From Pseudomonas cuatrocienegasensis (GTDB taxonomy: Bacteria > Pseudomonadota > Gammaproteobacteria > Pseudomonadales > Pseudomonadaceae), in contig NZ_FOFP01000014.1 of NCBI RefSeq assembly GCF_900110925.1, forward strand, positions 1 to 64,000: a stretch of DNA of 64,000 bases, read 5' to 3'. The notes below the pieces were generated by a model that ran no database searches, was not told the DNA's origin, and saw only the letters and a list, made by a program, of their open reading frames with translations. How positions within the stretch are numbered: position 1 is the stretch's first letter; the number at the start of each line of letters is the position of its first letter. The translations under genes were made by a program, and so were the position numbers. Below are positions 8,759 to 17,281 of this stretch, piece by piece.

Positions 8759-8795
8759 GTTTATGGGGTTCCTGTCCTTCATGTGCAATTGCAAC
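8759..8795. other. Prophage-host junction (attachment site region) inside tesA
   Basis: The first integrase starts at 8742 (minus). From about 8786 the plus strand encodes VQLQQNLASMVRQSQ, which continues colinearly into the C-terminal half of TesA. The tesA frame stays open upstream only to a TGA at 8756-8758, through residues (VYGVPVLH) that do not look like TesA. The crossover should therefore lie within this stretch. The exact core cannot be defined without the other prophage end or an uninterrupted tesA. Confidence 0.5.
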
Positions 8796-9076
8796 AGAAT
8801 CTTGCGTCCATGGTTCGTCAGTCACAAGAGGCAGGGGCTAAGGTTCTGCTGCTTGGCATGTTGCTGCCGCCGAACTATGGCGAGCGCTATATCACCGCTT
8901 TTGCCCAGACCTTCAAGGCAGTCGCCGAGGCGCAGAAGGTGCCCCTCGTGCCCTTCTTTCTCGAGGGCGTTGGCGGTGTTCCGGAAATGATGCAGGAGGA
9001 TGGTATCCATCCGGCGCTCGCTGCCCAGGAGCGCTTGCTCGAGAATGCCTGGCCGGCGCTTGAGCCGCTGCTCTGA
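8783..9076 (+). pseudogene. tesA: 3' half of tesA (SGNH acyl-CoA thioesterase I / arylesterase), cut by prophage
   Basis: About 97 residues that match the C-terminal half of pseudomonad TesA, a periplasmic SGNH esterase of about 200 aa: QNLASMVRQSQEAGAKVLLL, VPFFLEGVGG, and block V, EDGIHPALAAQ, with the catalytic Asp and His. The N-terminal half with the GDSLS nucleophile is missing because the prophage begins immediately upstream. The fragment cannot be an active esterase alone. The neighbouring order (small protein, L,D-transpeptidase, oprI) agrees with the usual Pseudomonas tesA locus. The 5' half should sit at the far end of the prophage, outside this window. Confidence 0.8.
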
Positions 9077-9134
9077 GAGGCTTTTCCAGCGACGGTCTTT
9101 CGGCTAATGTGGCGCCCCCGTTTTGGAGCCGTCG

Positions 9135-9416
9135 ATGCCCCGTCCTACTTGGTCCCTGCATGCCTATCAACTGATCGAGCCCGACGAGCAGTTGGACCTG
9201 TTCGCCTGCCGTGAAGTACGTGTGCACCTGGTCGCTCGGCAGCTGGAATTGGGCGGCTTCGCGGACCGTACCCTGTGCGGCGGCTTGCTGCCGGCCCAGC
9301 CGCTGTGGCGCCAGGTCGACCGCGCGCTGCTGCGTGACAAACGCCTGTGCCCGGCCTGCGCCGCCACGCTTGAGGCACAGCGCCGCGGCCTGCATGGTAT
9401 CTGGCCGCAGGCCTGA
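9135..9416 (+). CDS. Conserved hypothetical protein between tesA and the L,D-transpeptidase gene
   Basis: 93 residues from ATG 9135, preferred over TTG 9123 because GGAG lies 6 bases before it. No signal peptide or membrane segment. The C-terminal third has CPACAATLEAQRRGLHGIWP, a CxxC pair that could bind a metal or form a disulfide. Genes of this size occupy this position in other pseudomonads, and I know of no function. It lies 47 bases after the tesA fragment and may share its transcript. Confidence 0.6.
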   Translation: MPRPTWSLHAYQLIEPDEQLDLFACREVRVHLVARQLELGGFADRTLCGGLLPAQPLWRQVDRALLRDKRLCPACAATLEAQRRGLHGIWPQA

Positions 9417-9490
9417 GCAGGGCCTCCCGAACGGATTCGACGCCGTGTACAATCGGCGCATTACCTCAGTTCTACTCCAAGGATTATCGG

Positions 9491-10453
9491 ATGTTGTCGC
9501 GCTCCGTTACCGTCGCCCGCTGTCTTTCCCTTAGTGCCCTGTTCGCTGCTGGGGCGGTCGAGGCTCTTGAGCTTCCCTTGCCGCCTCCTGGCGAAGACAT
9601 CGTCGGCGAAGTCCGAGTGATCCAGGCCAAGTACGAGGACACCTTTGCCGATCTGGGCACCGCCAATGATCTGGGTTATCTCGAGATGGTTGTGGCCAAC
9701 CCGGGTGTCGATCCCTGGCTGCCCGGTGAGGGCACCGAAGTCATCCTGCCGACGCGCTTTATTCTGCCGCCAGGGCCGCGTGAAGGTATTGTGATCAACC
9801 TGGCGGAGTACCGCCTTTACTACTACCCGAAAGACCGCAATGTGGTGCACACCTACCCACTGGGCATCGGTCGCGAGGGCTGGAGTTCGCCGGTCGCGCA
9901 TGCACGGATTACGGCCAAGACGCCCAACCCCGGTTGGTACCCGCCGCAATCGATCCGTGATGAGCATGCGGCCGACGGTGATCCTTTGCCGAAATATGTA
10001 CCGCCAGGTCCGGATAACCCGCTGGGGCCTTACAAGATGACCTTGTCTGTACCGGGTTACCTGATCCATGGCTCGAACAAGAAGTTCGGTATCGGCATGC
10101 GGGTTAGCCACGGCTGTTTCCGCATGCTCAACCACAATGTGCTGGCATTGGCTGACATGGTGCCGGTGGGGACCTCGGTGCGGATCATCAATGAGCCCTA
10201 CAAGTTTGGTATCAGCAACGGCAAAGTTTATCTGGAGGCCCATGCTCCATTGGATGACGAGGGGGCTCCTTCGATCGTCGACAAACATGCTGCAGTTATC
10301 AATGCGCTGCTTAAGCGTAATGAGTCAAACCAGTTGAGCCTGGACTGGGATGTGGTCCGTGAGGTGGTCGCCGCCGAGGACGGCCTGCCGGTGGAAATTG
10401 CCGAGCCGCGCGAGCCAATGGCGGTTGGTACGGTAATCCCCGAAGTCTTCTAA
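9491..10453 (+). CDS. L,D-transpeptidase (YkuD domain, ErfK/YbiS family)
   Basis: 320 residues. Residues 1-25 are a signal peptide (SLSALFAAGAVEA). Residues about 36-90 resemble a LysM-like segment, with NPGVDPWLPGEGTEVILP. The YkuD catalytic domain spans about 98-235, with the signature His193 (IHGSN) and SHGCFRM containing the catalytic Cys209. Such enzymes form meso-DAP to meso-DAP crosslinks in periplasmic peptidoglycan or attach Braun-type lipoprotein to it. The next gene is oprI, the Pseudomonas Lpp-like lipoprotein, in convergent orientation, so peptidoglycan-OprI attachment is a natural candidate role, though not shown here. A GGA-type ribosome site precedes the ATG. Confidence 0.9.
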   Translation: MLSRSVTVARCLSLSALFAAGAVEALELPLPPPGEDIVGEVRVIQAKYEDTFADLGTANDLGYLEMVVANPGVDPWLPGEGTEVILPTRFILPPGPREGIVINLAEYRLYYYPKDRNVVHTYPLGIGREGWSSPVAHARITAKTPNPGWYPPQSIRDEHAADGDPLPKYVPPGPDNPLGPYKMTLSVPGYLIHGSNKKFGIGMRVSHGCFRMLNHNVLALADMVPVGTSVRIINEPYKFGISNGKVYLEAHAPLDDEGAPSIVDKHAAVINALLKRNESNQLSLDWDVVREVVAAEDGLPVEIAEPREPMAVGTVIPEVF

Positions 10454-10497
10454 GCGGGTTTTGTTCGCGGGGCGTTGCCCCGTGAATAGCGGGTAAT

Positions 10498-10531
10498 AAA
10501 AAAGCCGATCCATTGCTGGATCGGCTTTTTT
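10498..10531. terminator. Bidirectional rho-independent terminator between ldt and oprI
   Basis: AAAAAAGCCGATCC, loop ATTGCT, GGATCGGCTTTTTT. The stem is flanked by A and T tracts, so it can stop both the plus-strand L,D-transpeptidase transcript and the minus-strand oprI transcript. Confidence 0.9.
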
Positions 10532-10550
10532 GTAGCAGCTTTTTGAGCTA

Positions 10551-10802
10551 TTACTTGCGGCTGGCTTTTTCCAGCATACGCAGAGCGCGCTCGTTGGCTT
10601 CGTCAGCGGTCTGCTGAGCCTTCTGAGCGGCAGCCATTGCTTCATCAGCCTTGCGATAGGCTTCGTCGGCACGGGCTTGAGCGCGGGCTGCTGCGTCTTC
10701 GGTAGCAGTCAGGCGAGCTTCGGTTTCTTTGGAGATGCTGCTGCAACCGGTAGCCAGAACTGCGGCCAGAGCCAGAGCAGAGAATTTCAGAACGTTGTTC
10801 AT
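10551..10802 (-). CDS. oprI: Major outer membrane lipoprotein OprI (Lpp-like)
   Basis: 83 residues from ATG 10802, chosen because AAGGGGA lies 6 bases before it and 83 aa is the OprI length. Signal peptide with lipobox LATGC; the Cys becomes the lipidated N-terminus. The mature part is an Ala/Glu/Arg heptad helix (ARAQARADEAYRKADEAM) that would trimerise, ending in RKASRK-like basic residues with a terminal Lys for attachment to peptidoglycan. It is one of the most abundant Pseudomonas proteins and ties the outer membrane to the wall. It is followed by the shared terminator at 10498-10531. An AT-rich region of about 280 bases upstream should hold its promoter. Confidence 0.97.
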   Translation of the reverse strand: MNNVLKFSALALAAVLATGCSSISKETEARLTATEDAAARAQARADEAYRKADEAMAAAQKAQQTADEANERALRMLEKASRK

Positions 10803-11090
10803 CGTGTTCCCCTTGGGGTGGTGTTTTCCATAAAAGCAATTTCCCAACTGGGAAATAAGCCGGCGTACATACTACTCATAACTTGTAGTAAGTAAACTCG
10901 GGCGGCGCAAGGTAGCGAACTTTTTTTCAACGCCTCTGGCATCTGGGGGCGTACGGCCCTTGGATTGCTTAAAAAACATACAGAATCTTACTTGCCGAAG
11001 CGGCCAAGCGACGAGTGCAAGGGCTCTGAGTGATACTCAACGCATACTCGGCAGGTCCGGGCGAATAACTAATAAAAAGAGGGGCGGGCT
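10803..11090. promoter_or_regulatory. Divergent intergenic region between oprI and the GntP permease gene
   Basis: 288 bases without an ORF, AT-rich between about 10850 and 10985, with A/T tracts (10920-10926, 10971-10976). It must carry the oprI promoter (minus) and probably that of the permease (plus). I cannot place -35/-10 boxes with confidence. A ribosome site AGAGGGG precedes the permease ATG. Confidence 0.4.
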
Positions 11091-12467
11091 ATGTTGGGCA
11101 ATCTGGGATTATTGGCAGGGTTGGTTTTGTTGGTGATATTGGCCCTGCGTGGGGTGAACATCTTTCTTGCAGTATTGGCCAGCTCATTGATTGTCGCGGC
11201 CACTAATGCTCTGGCGCTGGACAAGGCATTGCTGGAGTTCTTTCCGTTCGGGCCGCTGGGGGCCTTTACCTTTGCCGGCAAGTTCTTCGTGCTGTTTCTG
11301 TGCGGCGCGATTTTCGGCAAGGTCATGGCGGCCAGCCAGGCGGCCAACAGCATCGCCCAGGCGATCATTGGTGGGCTCGGCACGGCTCGCACCCTGTGGG
11401 TGGCGATGCTGGTGTGCGCGGTCCTGACCTACGGCGGCGTTGTGGTCTTCGTGGTGATTTTCACCATGTACCCCCTGGGCATCACCCTGATGCGTGAGGC
11501 CAACCTGCCCAAGCGACTATTTTGTGCGGCGGTGGCATTGGGGGCGGGCACTTTCACCATGACAGCCCTGCCAGGCACACCGTCCATCCATAACGTCATC
11601 GCCGCCAGCGCGCTGGGTACCGACCTGTTTGCCGGCGCCTGGATCGGTTTGCTGGCCAGCGCCATCATGATCGTGCTTGGCATGGCCTACGTACAGCGTG
11701 AATGGCGGCTGGCGCGGGTGCGCGGCGAAGGCTTCGAAGCCAATGCGCAGGATCTGCGTATGGAGCAGATGGCCGGCACCCCCGGCGCTGGCCCGCACTG
11801 GGGTCTGGCCATCGTGCCTATTGTGGTGGTGCTGGGCGTCATCATGCTGCCACGGGCGCTGCTCGCGACAGGTCTGGCCAGCCCAGGGCAAGGCACGCTC
11901 GGGGCACTGGTTACGCTAAGTCAGACTCAGCCGATTCTCTGGCCAAGTTTGGCGTTGGTGATCGCCACAGCGGTGGCGATCGTGCTGTTTCCGGTGTTAC
12001 GCCGCAATACGCTGCAGGTGCTGGGGCAGGGCGCCGATGATTCGATCATGCCGCTGTTGAGTACGGCTGCAGTGATCGGTTTTGGTGGCGTGGTAACCAA
12101 GACGGCCGGTTTTGGTCAATTTGCGCAGTGGGTGCTGAGTATTGATCTGCCGCCGCTGCTGTCGATTTTCACCTCGGTCAGCGTGGTGTCAGGCATCGTC
12201 GGCTCCTCTTCGGGGGGCTTGCAGATATTCATGCAGACCCTCGCGCCTCAGTATCTTGCGATGGGGGTCGAGCCCGAAGTATTGCACCGCATCGCCAATA
12301 TCGCCGCGGGCGGCCTTGATTCGCTGCCCCATTGTGGCGCCGTTATCGCCATGCTGATGATCATGGGCCTGACCCACCGTCAGGCTTACAAGGACATCTT
12401 TGTGGTGACCGTGCTGATCCCGGTCGTGGCCGTGCTGGCCTGCATCGCCGTATTAAGTGTGCTCTGA
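11091..12467 (+). CDS. GntP-family inner membrane permease (organic acid/gluconate type)
   Basis: 458 residues, very hydrophobic, with about 12 membrane segments. Features that fit GntP (ion transporter superfamily): VNIFLAVLASSLIVA near the start, FFVLFLCGAIFGKVM, the conserved GTFTMTALPGTPSIHN loop, and the C-terminal VSGIVGSSSGGLQIFM and AAGGLDSLPHCGAVIAMLMI. Members take up gluconate, D-serine, citrate or other carboxylates by proton symport. Substrate cannot be told from sequence. It stands alone, with no catabolic gene beside it. Confidence 0.85.
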   Translation: MLGNLGLLAGLVLLVILALRGVNIFLAVLASSLIVAATNALALDKALLEFFPFGPLGAFTFAGKFFVLFLCGAIFGKVMAASQAANSIAQAIIGGLGTARTLWVAMLVCAVLTYGGVVVFVVIFTMYPLGITLMREANLPKRLFCAAVALGAGTFTMTALPGTPSIHNVIAASALGTDLFAGAWIGLLASAIMIVLGMAYVQREWRLARVRGEGFEANAQDLRMEQMAGTPGAGPHWGLAIVPIVVVLGVIMLPRALLATGLASPGQGTLGALVTLSQTQPILWPSLALVIATAVAIVLFPVLRRNTLQVLGQGADDSIMPLLSTAAVIGFGGVVTKTAGFGQFAQWVLSIDLPPLLSIFTSVSVVSGIVGSSSGGLQIFMQTLAPQYLAMGVEPEVLHRIANIAAGGLDSLPHCGAVIAMLMIMGLTHRQAYKDIFVVTVLIPVVAVLACIAVLSVL

Positions 12468-12535
12468 CGGCTTAGCAAAAGGCTTGCCGGCTGCTACGCT
12501 CTGCGCCGCCCAATGGCTTATTCAAGGATGTGAGC

Positions 12536-13804
12536 ATGCTGAAACTGATCAAATGGGGGCTATTGGGGGTCGTTGCGATCGCCTTGCTGATCAAGGTGTC
12601 GTTGTGGCTGTCGGTCCGCTCGATCATGAGCGATGTCAGCACCACGCTCGCGCCACTGATGGAACTGCGCTACGACGGCATCACCTCTTCATTTAACGGA
12701 CGGGTGGGGCTGGAGGGGGTCGAGATCCGCATTCCTGCAATCGCCGATCGTGTGCAGGTGGCTCACGCCGAGTTGATATTTTCAGGCCTGGGCGAGTTGC
12801 TGAGTTTCAAGGAGCGCCTGGCTGAACACAAACTGCCGGAGCAGATGAGTATCCGCCTCGAAGGGCTGACGCTGGACCTGCACGGCCCGATCATGCAGGC
12901 GCTGTACATGCCGCCCGGTGAGCGCAGCCTGGCCTCGGCCATGAGTGAAGTGCGTTGTGGCAGCGTCCGCCACATTGGTGTCAGCGAACTGCAGGATATG
13001 GGGTACCACAGCGTTGAAAGCGATGTGCAGTTCTCCTACACCTTTCAGCCGGGTGCGCAGACCCTCAATCTGAATATGACCAGCGACACCCATGAGATGG
13101 GGGCGATGCGCTTGGGCATGCTGGTGATGAACATGCCGGAGCGGCCGCATGACCTACGCGCCAACCCGCCACGCCTGAAGCGTGTGTCGGTCGAGGTTAC
13201 GGACAATCAGTACCTGCGCAGGATGCAAAGCTATTGCGCGAATAAACAGGGCGTGGAACACGACGCCTATCTGCAGCTGGCCCTGGCACAGTTTGATCGG
13301 GTGTTGCGTTTGCAGCGTATCGCCCTCAATGAGTCGGTTCTTCAGGCCTACGGCCGCTACCTGGCGGACCCTCAGTCGCTGCGTGTCGAGCTCGAACCAA
13401 GCGAGGGAATGGTCTGGGATGGGCTGCAGTTCTTCGATGCGCAGGATGTGTTGACGATGATGCGGCCCACGGTCCTAGTGAATCAGACGCTGGTCGAGTC
13501 CCTTGGCTTTGCCTGGGTTGATCCGCTCGCAGCGGTACAAACTACTGTGACCGCGCAGCCACCAGAGGGCGGCGAAACCCCGTCGACAGTGCAGCCGGCA
13601 GCCGAGCGTTTCGTGACTGTACAGAGCCTGCCGCAGCACGTAGGCAAACGACTGCGTTTCGTCACCTTCGATGGCATGTATTATCAGGGCGTACTGACAA
13701 GAATAATGAACGACAAAGCTTACCTCAGCCTCCAAGGCGGTAACGGAACTGCCGAGATGTCCTTGCGCCTGGAGAAGATTTCTCAGGTGCGTGTGCAGTT
13801 CTGA
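12536..13804 (+). CDS. Conserved membrane-anchored hypothetical protein
   Basis: 422 residues from ATG 12536 (AAGGA 7 bases upstream; the GTG at 12530 is too close to it). An N-terminal membrane anchor (LLGVVAIALLIKVSLWL) is followed by a large, probably periplasmic region, rich in beta strands, with amphipathic segments (LNGRVGLEGVEIRIP-like start at about 55). A Pro/Thr-rich linker precedes an SH3-like or Tudor-like C-terminal segment (HVGKRLRFVTFDGMYYQGVL). The layout resembles bacterial envelope proteins of the AsmA/DUF945 type, but I cannot name the family. Confidence 0.65.
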   Translation: MLKLIKWGLLGVVAIALLIKVSLWLSVRSIMSDVSTTLAPLMELRYDGITSSFNGRVGLEGVEIRIPAIADRVQVAHAELIFSGLGELLSFKERLAEHKLPEQMSIRLEGLTLDLHGPIMQALYMPPGERSLASAMSEVRCGSVRHIGVSELQDMGYHSVESDVQFSYTFQPGAQTLNLNMTSDTHEMGAMRLGMLVMNMPERPHDLRANPPRLKRVSVEVTDNQYLRRMQSYCANKQGVEHDAYLQLALAQFDRVLRLQRIALNESVLQAYGRYLADPQSLRVELEPSEGMVWDGLQFFDAQDVLTMMRPTVLVNQTLVESLGFAWVDPLAAVQTTVTAQPPEGGETPSTVQPAAERFVTVQSLPQHVGKRLRFVTFDGMYYQGVLTRIMNDKAYLSLQGGNGTAEMSLRLEKISQVRVQF

Positions 13805-13837
13805 CCAAGGCTGAAGCAAGCGTCTAGAGGAGTAGTA

Positions 13838-14122
13838 ATGAGCGACGCGTTAACCATTCACCATGACCAGGCCGGTCATCAGTTCGAGACCACCGTAGAA
13901 GGGGATCGGGCTTACCTGGCTTACATGGACCTGGGCAAGCAGACCCTGGATATCTACCGCACCTTCGTGCCCAGCTCGCTACGCGGGCGGGGGATCGCTG
14001 CGGCGTTGACCGAGCATGCGCTGCAGTACGCCGAGCGTATGGGCTACACGGTGATTCCTTCATGTTCCTACGTGGAGCGCTATATGGAGCGACGCCCTGG
14101 CGAAGCGCCTGACAGCGAGTAA
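13838..14122 (+). CDS. Small GNAT-family N-acetyltransferase (YidJ/YjdJ type)
   Basis: 94 residues. It carries the acetyl-CoA loop SLRGRGIAAALTEHAL (R/QxxGxG/A) and C-terminal YTVIPSCSYVERYMERRPG, typical of the short single-domain GNAT proteins (acetyltransf_CG). The C-terminal IPSCSYV part is where these proteins place a conserved Cys. Ribosome site GAGGAG before the ATG. It is 33 bases after the preceding gene and probably cotranscribed, then ends at a strong terminator. Substrate unknown. Confidence 0.85.
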   Translation: MSDALTIHHDQAGHQFETTVEGDRAYLAYMDLGKQTLDIYRTFVPSSLRGRGIAAALTEHALQYAERMGYTVIPSCSYVERYMERRPGEAPDSE

Positions 14123-14142
14123 GCTAAAGCGCGCTATCGCAG

Positions 14143-14180
14143 GCATGAAAAAGCCGGGCTAAGTCCCGGCTTTTTCATGC
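14143..14180. terminator. Bidirectional rho-independent terminator
   Basis: GCATGAAAAAGCCGGG, short loop, CCCGGCTTTTTCATGC. It lies between the converging acetyltransferase gene (plus) and the DAHP synthase gene (minus) and serves both. Confidence 0.9.
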
Positions 14181-14191
14181 CTGCCTGTCAC

Positions 14192-15265
14192 TTAACGGCG
14201 ACGGGCGGGCAGTACATCCTTGAGCTTGGCATGCATGCCGCGCAGGGTCTTTTCTGTGCTTTCCCAGTCGATGCAGGCATCGGTGATGGATACGCCATAC
14301 TGCAGTTGCGCCAGGTCTTTGGGAATCGACTGGCTGCCCCAGCCCAGGTGGCTCTCGACCATCAGGCCGACAATCGACTGGTTGCCTTCGAGAATCTGGT
14401 TGGCCACGTTTTCCATGACCAGTGGTTGCAGAGCCGGGTCCTTGTTGGAGTTGGCGTGGCTGCAATCGACCATGATGTTCGGGCGAATGCCGGCCTTGTG
14501 CAGCGCCTGCTCGCAGAGCGCCACGCTGACCGAGTCATAGTTGGGCTTGCCATTGCCGCCGCGCAGCACCACGTGGCCGTAGGCGTTGCCCTTGGTGGTG
14601 ACGATCGACACGCCACCTTCCTGGTTGATGCCAAGGAAGCGGTGCGGGCTGGACACCGACTGCAGCGCGTTGATCGCCACGGTCAGGCCGCCGTCGGTGC
14701 CATTCTTGAAGCCGACAGCAGAGGAGAGGCCGGAGGCCATTTCCCGGTGTGTCTGGGATTCGGTGGTGCGAGCTCCGATGGCCGACCAGCTGATCAGGTC
14801 CTGCAGGTACTGCGGGGAAATCGGGTCGAGGGCTTCGGTGGCCGTCGGCAGGCCCATTTCGGCCAGGTCGCGCAGCAACGTGCGGCCGATGTGCAGGCCG
14901 TCCTGAATCTTGAAGGAGTCATCCAGGTAGGGGTCGTTGATCAGCCCCTTCCAACCCACGGTGGTGCGTGGTTTTTCAAAATACACGCGCATAACCAGAT
15001 ACAGGGTGTCGGACACCTCTGCCGCCAGCACCTTCAGGCGCTCGGCATACTCATGGGCAGCCTTGATGTCATGGATCGAGCAGGGGCCAACCACCACGAA
15101 CAGGCGATGATCCTTGCCGTCGAGAATGTCGCGCACCACCTGGCGGCCCGTTGCGACTGTGTCATGGGCAGCTGCGGTCAGAGGAATTTCACGCTTGAGT
15201 TGAGCAGGGGTGATCAGCGTCTCGTTAGAGGCAACGTTCAGATCGTCGATCGGTAAATCAGCCAT
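14192..15265 (-). CDS. aroF: 3-deoxy-7-phosphoheptulonate (DAHP) synthase, type I
   Basis: 357 residues from ATG 15265 (MADLPIDDLNVASNE, the usual pseudomonad start; an ATG at 15277 is possible and neither has a strong ribosome site). It catalyses phosphoenolpyruvate plus erythrose 4-phosphate to DAHP, the entry to the shikimate pathway. Motifs: VVVGPCSIHD (metal-binding Cys), MRVYFEKPRTTVGWKGLIND, GARTTESQTHREMASGLS, FKNGTDG, MVDCSHANSNKD and SIVGLMVESHLGWGSQ. Length and motifs fit the AroF/G/H class. Which amino acid inhibits it cannot be read safely, so the symbol follows common Pseudomonas use at this locus. Confidence 0.93.
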   Translation of the reverse strand: MADLPIDDLNVASNETLITPAQLKREIPLTAAAHDTVATGRQVVRDILDGKDHRLFVVVGPCSIHDIKAAHEYAERLKVLAAEVSDTLYLVMRVYFEKPRTTVGWKGLINDPYLDDSFKIQDGLHIGRTLLRDLAEMGLPTATEALDPISPQYLQDLISWSAIGARTTESQTHREMASGLSSAVGFKNGTDGGLTVAINALQSVSSPHRFLGINQEGGVSIVTTKGNAYGHVVLRGGNGKPNYDSVSVALCEQALHKAGIRPNIMVDCSHANSNKDPALQPLVMENVANQILEGNQSIVGLMVESHLGWGSQSIPKDLAQLQYGVSITDACIDWESTEKTLRGMHAKLKDVLPARRR

Positions 15266-15430
15266 CGTGCTAGTCATCAGGTAGGTCGTCAGGTCACGGG
15301 TGCCGGCCGCCAGCGAGCCCCGTGTGGCGGAGCACAGCAGTATGAGCACAGCGGGGATGCCGAACCTTAGCCTGTAGGCGGCGCCTGGGCAATGGGTCTA
15401 AGGTCGTTAATCCCCAGGGCGTACCAGCTT

Positions 15431-15850
15431 TTACATCAGGCTGGCGCGCGAATACGCCTCGGCATGGGTGCTTATCCATTCGGCGGCGACTACCTCCATG
15501 CTCAGCGAACAGCCCATTTCCTGCTCCCGTTCACGTCGGTAGACCTCGATCTGACAAAGTTGCTCGACCATGCGGGCGCGAAACAGGGTGTCCTCATCGA
15601 GAAAGGCGATACCCACGAGGTAACTGTCGGCCTGTTTGCTACACCACGCCACGACGCCATTGCACTGTGCCTGCTGGCCGAGCAGGGGGACGCGCATCTG
15701 CACCTGTGTACCGCGCCGAAAGCGCTTCACACAGTGACAGGCGACGCCACCGAGGCTGATGTCATTGAGCCGCTGGGCGTCAAGCCAGGGGCGTTTGCGC
15801 AGTACCAACTGGACGGGCATAGTGCTGGGGTGCCGCAGGAAACGCCGCAT
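15431..15850 (-). CDS. PilZ-domain c-di-GMP-binding protein
   Basis: 139 residues. Both PilZ signatures are present: RRFLRHP at the N-terminus (RxxxR) and DISLGGV (D/NxSxxG) about 25 residues later, followed by a beta barrel (VQMRVPLLGQQAQCNGVVAW). The C-terminal helix region (FRARMVEQLCQIEVYRRERE) is of the kind that signals to a partner. Single-domain PilZ proteins are cytoplasmic c-di-GMP receptors for motility or polysaccharide control. It stands upstream of the DAHP synthase gene on the same strand, about 165 bases away. Confidence 0.88.
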   Translation of the reverse strand: MRRFLRHPSTMPVQLVLRKRPWLDAQRLNDISLGGVACHCVKRFRRGTQVQMRVPLLGQQAQCNGVVAWCSKQADSYLVGIAFLDEDTLFRARMVEQLCQIEVYRREREQEMGCSLSMEVVAAEWISTHAEAYSRASLM

Positions 15851-15890
15851 GATTGATTTCGCCTCACGCCACTAAAGTGACATCAGTATA

Positions 15891-16226
15891 GTGATTGAGC
15901 TGTTCTTGTCCGATTTTGATGCTGACCACCAGCTACTGGCCCTTGGCGGCACAACACTGTTGGTGTTCGTCAGCCAGGGCTGTGCGCATTGCCGCTTCGC
16001 CCGACAGCGTCTGCCGAGCATGTTGCTTCCCGTCAGCCATTTGGCCTGGATCGATGCCGGTGAGAGCCCTGGGCTGGTGCAGCGCTACGAGGTGTTTCAC
16101 TTGCCGGCACTGTTTGTTGTGCGTGACGGCTATTTCCATGGGGCGCTGCACGCACGTCTGAGTGCCCCCGAACTGAGCAAGGCCGTAGGTGAGGCGCTGG
16201 CCCGCCCGGCAGAGGAGCTTCCCTGA
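15891..16226 (+). CDS. Thioredoxin-fold protein with CAHC motif
   Basis: 111 residues from GTG 15891. Residues about 21-36 (TLLVFVSQGCAHCRFARQRL) hold a thioredoxin-type active site CAHC, followed by HLPALFVVRDG with the cis-Pro typical of the fold. No signal peptide, so probably cytoplasmic. Its stop overlaps the ATG of the next gene by one base (TGATG), so the two are translationally coupled. Start codon choice rests on that frame alone; the ribosome site is poor. Confidence 0.75.
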   Translation: MIELFLSDFDADHQLLALGGTTLLVFVSQGCAHCRFARQRLPSMLLPVSHLAWIDAGESPGLVQRYEVFHLPALFVVRDGYFHGALHARLSAPELSKAVGEALARPAEELP

Positions 16227-17191
16227 TGTCTACATTGGCCAGGCCGCGTATCGGCATAATCGGTACCGGTGCAATCGGTGGTTTCTACGGTGTGATGCTG
16301 GCCCGTGCCGGTTTCGACGTGCATTTTCTGCTGCGCAGTGAATACGATGCGGTCGCCAGCAACGGTCTGCGCGTCAACAGTGCTGTCCACGGTGACATCC
16401 ACCTGCGTGAAGTCCAGGCTTATACCCAGGCCTCACAGATGCCGCCATGCGACTGGTTGCTGGTAGGCGCCAAAGCCACCAGTAATCAGGAACTGGCACC
16501 CTTGATCATTGAGGCCGCTGCGCCCGATGCCAAGGTCGTGCTGTTGCAGAACGGCCTGGGTGTAGAGGACGAGGTGCGCACGTTGTTGCCAGCGAACCTG
16601 CACCTGCTGGGCGGCCTGTGCTTCATTTGTGTACACCGCAGCGCCCCAGGTGTGGTCGAGCATCAGGCGCTCGGTGCCGTCAATCTCGGCTACCATTCCG
16701 GCTCATCGGCAGATCCTGGTGCTCGGCAGGCGCTGGTTGAGGCGGGCGCGCAGTTGTTTATCGAGGCCGGCCTGGATTCCACCGCCATGAGCGAGTTGGG
16801 CCAGGCCCGCTGGCAGAAGCTGGTATGGAACGTGCCTTATAACGGTTTGTCGGTGTTGTTAGGGGCCGGCACCACTGGATTAATGAGTGATGAGGGCAGC
16901 CGGGCGCTGATCGAAGCCATCATGCAGGAAGTGGCGCAAGGGGCGATGGTTTGCGGTTATCGACTGCCGGATGATTACCCGGCCAAGCTCTTGCGTACGA
17001 CCGAGCGCATGCCGGACTACTTGCCGAGCATGTATCACGATTTCGCCTTGCGCCGGCCGCTGGAGTTGCAAGCCATTTACGCGGCGCCACTCGCTGAAGC
17101 TGCCTCAGCCGGCTGCTCTATGCCGAGAGTAGAAGCGTTGTATCAAGCGCTGCGCTTTCTGGATCGGCGCAATACCAGCCACGGAATGTGA
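16226..17191 (+). CDS. Ketopantoate reductase family oxidoreductase (PanE/ApbA)
   Basis: 321 residues. The N-terminal Rossmann fold has GIIGTGAIGGFYG (GxGxxG) for NADP. VLLQNGLGVEDEV and the C-terminal KLVWNVPYNGLSVLLG fit 2-dehydropantoate 2-reductase, including the Lys that acts in hydride transfer. It could make pantoate for coenzyme A, but pseudomonads carry several paralogues and this one is not next to panB/panC, so the substrate is open. Coupled to the upstream thioredoxin-like gene. Confidence 0.85.
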   Translation: MSTLARPRIGIIGTGAIGGFYGVMLARAGFDVHFLLRSEYDAVASNGLRVNSAVHGDIHLREVQAYTQASQMPPCDWLLVGAKATSNQELAPLIIEAAAPDAKVVLLQNGLGVEDEVRTLLPANLHLLGGLCFICVHRSAPGVVEHQALGAVNLGYHSGSSADPGARQALVEAGAQLFIEAGLDSTAMSELGQARWQKLVWNVPYNGLSVLLGAGTTGLMSDEGSRALIEAIMQEVAQGAMVCGYRLPDDYPAKLLRTTERMPDYLPSMYHDFALRRPLELQAIYAAPLAEAASAGCSMPRVEALYQALRFLDRRNTSHGM

Positions 17192-17281
17192 GGCGAAATA
17201 GCACGGGTTCCCAGTTGATTTGTCGACGGCGCTGCTAAGCTCAGTCGAGGTCTACCGCGTAATGTTGTCGAGGGATACCGC

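Noticed and set aside
8742..9076. tRNA gene as the integration target
   Set aside because: No cloverleaf-like sequence at the junction; the flanking DNA is tesA coding sequence.
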